Shown: positions 35,091 through 36,672 of the stretch, piece by piece
Layout of the letters: the number at the start of each line of letters is the position of its first letter
Position numbering within the stretch: the stretch's first letter is position 1
Origin: Candidatus Yanofskyibacteriota bacterium
GTDB lineage: Bacteria > Patescibacteriota > Minisyncoccia > 2-02-FULL-40-12 > GWA2-44-9
Direction of reading: 5' to 3'
Length of the DNA stretch: 36,672 nucleotides
Assembly (NCBI GenBank): GCA_903830625.1
Contig: CAIKUK010000012.1
Location: 1-36,672, forward strand
Program-made: the position numbers and the translations under genes
Notes under the pieces: generated by a model
Seen by the model: the letters and a program-made list of their open reading frames with translations, nothing else
The model's database searches: none
What the model was told of the DNA's origin: nothing

Positions 35091-35138
35091 AGTTACTGCT
35101 TTAAAATGTAACATATGTTACATTTTAAAGCAGTAACT
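35091..35138. repeat. 48-bp perfect palindrome
   Basis: AGTTACTGCTTTAAAATGTAACAT|ATGTTACATTTTAAAGCAGTAACT. Confidence 0.98.
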
Positions 35139-35145
35139 TTGAATA

Positions 35146-36450
35146 TTATATCGCTCCAGCAAGAAGACCGAGCACGAGCCAAAACATAAGTCGGCCTGTT
35201 TGAATAGTCCAAATAAAGTGGTCGAAAAGACCAAAAATAAAGACCGAAAGGATAACTAGACTGAATGAGAAATGGTAGAGTTTTTTAAACCCTAAACGCT
35301 TATAAAAATCGTAGAGCAGAAATGATAAGAAGAGTAAAAACAGAGAGATGCCGACAACGCCCGTTTCGGAATAGATGAGCAGGTAAATATTATGAACGGG
35401 CTGATATACTTCCCGATTAAGGTGAAGATTTTGAGTCAAAAGCCAGGGCACAAAATTACCCATGCCTAGTCCTAATATATTGTGTCCGCTCGCCAGGGAT
35501 TCATGATTATACAAAATCCGAAGCTGAACCGTTTCGTCGGCAGATGAAATCACCGACCGATTTAATACGTACGGCCAGTAAACAGCGACAAAAACAATGC
35601 CGACTGCAATCGTCGTCCAGAATATCTTTAAACTTCGGCGCCGCATTTCCGCGTTGTCCCAAAATTCTTTACGGAACCGAGGATAGAATCTTATTAGTCC
35701 CGACTGGACAATAAAAGTAACCAGCCATAGTCCAATAATGACGCGGGAAAATGTCAGTAAAAACGCCCAGAGAATCAGGGTATGAAATGCGTGCCACCAC
35801 CAAGCTCGCTTCTGATAAATCGCAATGGAATAAAATGCGCCTAAGGCCACAAATAAATACAAGGCCAACACATTTGAATGGGGTGTTGTGCCATAGGCCC
35901 GCATGATTTTAATGCCGGCCACGAAAAAAGCGGCTATTCCACTCATGGCCGGAGCCAAAGGACTTTCTCCCAAATATTTCAAACCCAGACTTCCCTGCGT
36001 CATAAATTGAGCAATAGCAATGACCGATTGAAAAGCCCCTCCCAGCACAAGCGCCACAAAACCATTAGATAATGTAAAACGTTTTAAAGCGTAATCTTTA
36101 ATGTAAAAATACAAAACCACACCTTCAATTAATTTAACCCACTGGAACACCGCCGTTTGGACATCAATTGCGTTTCCAATTGAAAATCCGGCCACGGCAA
36201 CAAAGGCGATTAAAAACCAATCGGCTGGCTTAATTTTCAATTTCCAATTTTCAATTTTCAGTAAATTACCAATTTTCCAGTTTGCAAACCAGAAACCAAA
36301 CAACGCCAACAAAATTAAATCGGTGCCGTAAACATAAATCGCCGTCCATTCAATAAAATTAAACGGCTCATACCAAAAAATATGCCGAAGAGAAAGCGGT
36401 ATCGCAAAAAGAAAAAAATAGAACAGCCAATTTTCTATTTGTCTAATCAT
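35146..36450 (-). CDS. O-antigen ligase/polymerase-like polytopic membrane protein
   Basis: 434 aa; 'LTFSRVIIGLWLVTFIVQSG', 'GHNILGLGMGNFVPWL...PVHNIYLLIYSETGVVG' typical of Wzy_C. Confidence 0.85.
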   Translation of the reverse strand: MIRQIENWLFYFFLFAIPLSLRHIFWYEPFNFIEWTAIYVYGTDLILLALFGFWFANWKIGNLLKIENWKLKIKPADWFLIAFVAVAGFSIGNAIDVQTAVFQWVKLIEGVVLYFYIKDYALKRFTLSNGFVALVLGGAFQSVIAIAQFMTQGSLGLKYLGESPLAPAMSGIAAFFVAGIKIMRAYGTTPHSNVLALYLFVALGAFYSIAIYQKRAWWWHAFHTLILWAFLLTFSRVIIGLWLVTFIVQSGLIRFYPRFRKEFWDNAEMRRRSLKIFWTTIAVGIVFVAVYWPYVLNRSVISSADETVQLRILYNHESLASGHNILGLGMGNFVPWLLTQNLHLNREVYQPVHNIYLLIYSETGVVGISLFLLFLSFLLYDFYKRLGFKKLYHFSFSLVILSVFIFGLFDHFIWTIQTGRLMFWLVLGLLAGAI

Positions 36451-36485
36451 AGAGTAATCTTAACAAATTATATGGAAACAAAAAG

Positions 36486-36521
36486 GTCCGCGTGGATTCG
36501 CCGGCACGAATCCTCGCGGAC
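36486..36521 (-). terminator. Intrinsic terminator of the Cys-rich ORF unit
   Basis: GTCCGCGaGGATTCGtgccggCGAATCCaCGCGGAC followed by CTTTTTG (minus). Confidence 0.85.
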
Positions 36522-36525
36522 AAGA

Positions 36526-36672
36526 CTATGGTCCCCCATAGGCACACCCCGTACAGAATTTCTCATCCGGCTTCTTGTGGTCAGGAACCACAGTATGCTT
36601 AGGACAGGTATTTCCATGGCAATTGGAACACTTGATGAGGCTCTTCGCTGCGAACTCGTCCCCGCAGCAACA
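36526..36672 (-). CDS. Partial Cys-rich zinc-ribbon-like small protein (N-terminus off window)
   Basis: ...CCCGDEFAAKSLIKCSNCHGNTCPKHTVVPDHKKPDEKFCTGCAYGGP*; CxxC pairs; own terminator. Confidence 0.65.
   Translation of the reverse strand, partial: CCCGDEFAAKSLIKCSNCHGNTCPKHTVVPDHKKPDEKFCTGCAYGGP

Overview
The window looks like a compact, AT-leaning chromosomal segment of a Patescibacteria/CPR-type bacterium. This lineage call is inferred from small proteins, short gene forms and gene content, not from a database search. Most genes are on the minus strand. Core modules are mreB-mreC-mreD-like-mrdA, serS/ftsQ-like, lysS/greA, proS/rseP/AAK-like/frr, holB/murG, dnaX and a tRNA-Gln. Accessory content includes a T4SS-like ATPase neighbourhood, two GT39-type membrane proteins, a GtrA protein, a subtilisin-like protease, DedA, a family-4-like UDG and an O-antigen-ligase-like protein. 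The most interesting unexplained signals are: (1) a ~570-nt, apparently non-coding, highly structured transcription unit at ~14629-15232(-), with a consensus sigma70-type promoter and an intrinsic terminator; (2) a set of tiny orphan ORFs, each with a strong Shine-Dalgarno and its own terminator, set among core genes that mostly lack a visible SD; (3) at least two copies of a ~140-bp imperfect-palindrome repeat family, plus several other long inverted repeats placed at gene start/stop boundaries; (4) a UDG-like protein that appears to have lost all Fe-S cysteines; (5) a tRNA-Gln with C at position 55 whose 3' end sits 1 nt from a start codon. No CRISPR array or rRNA was seen.
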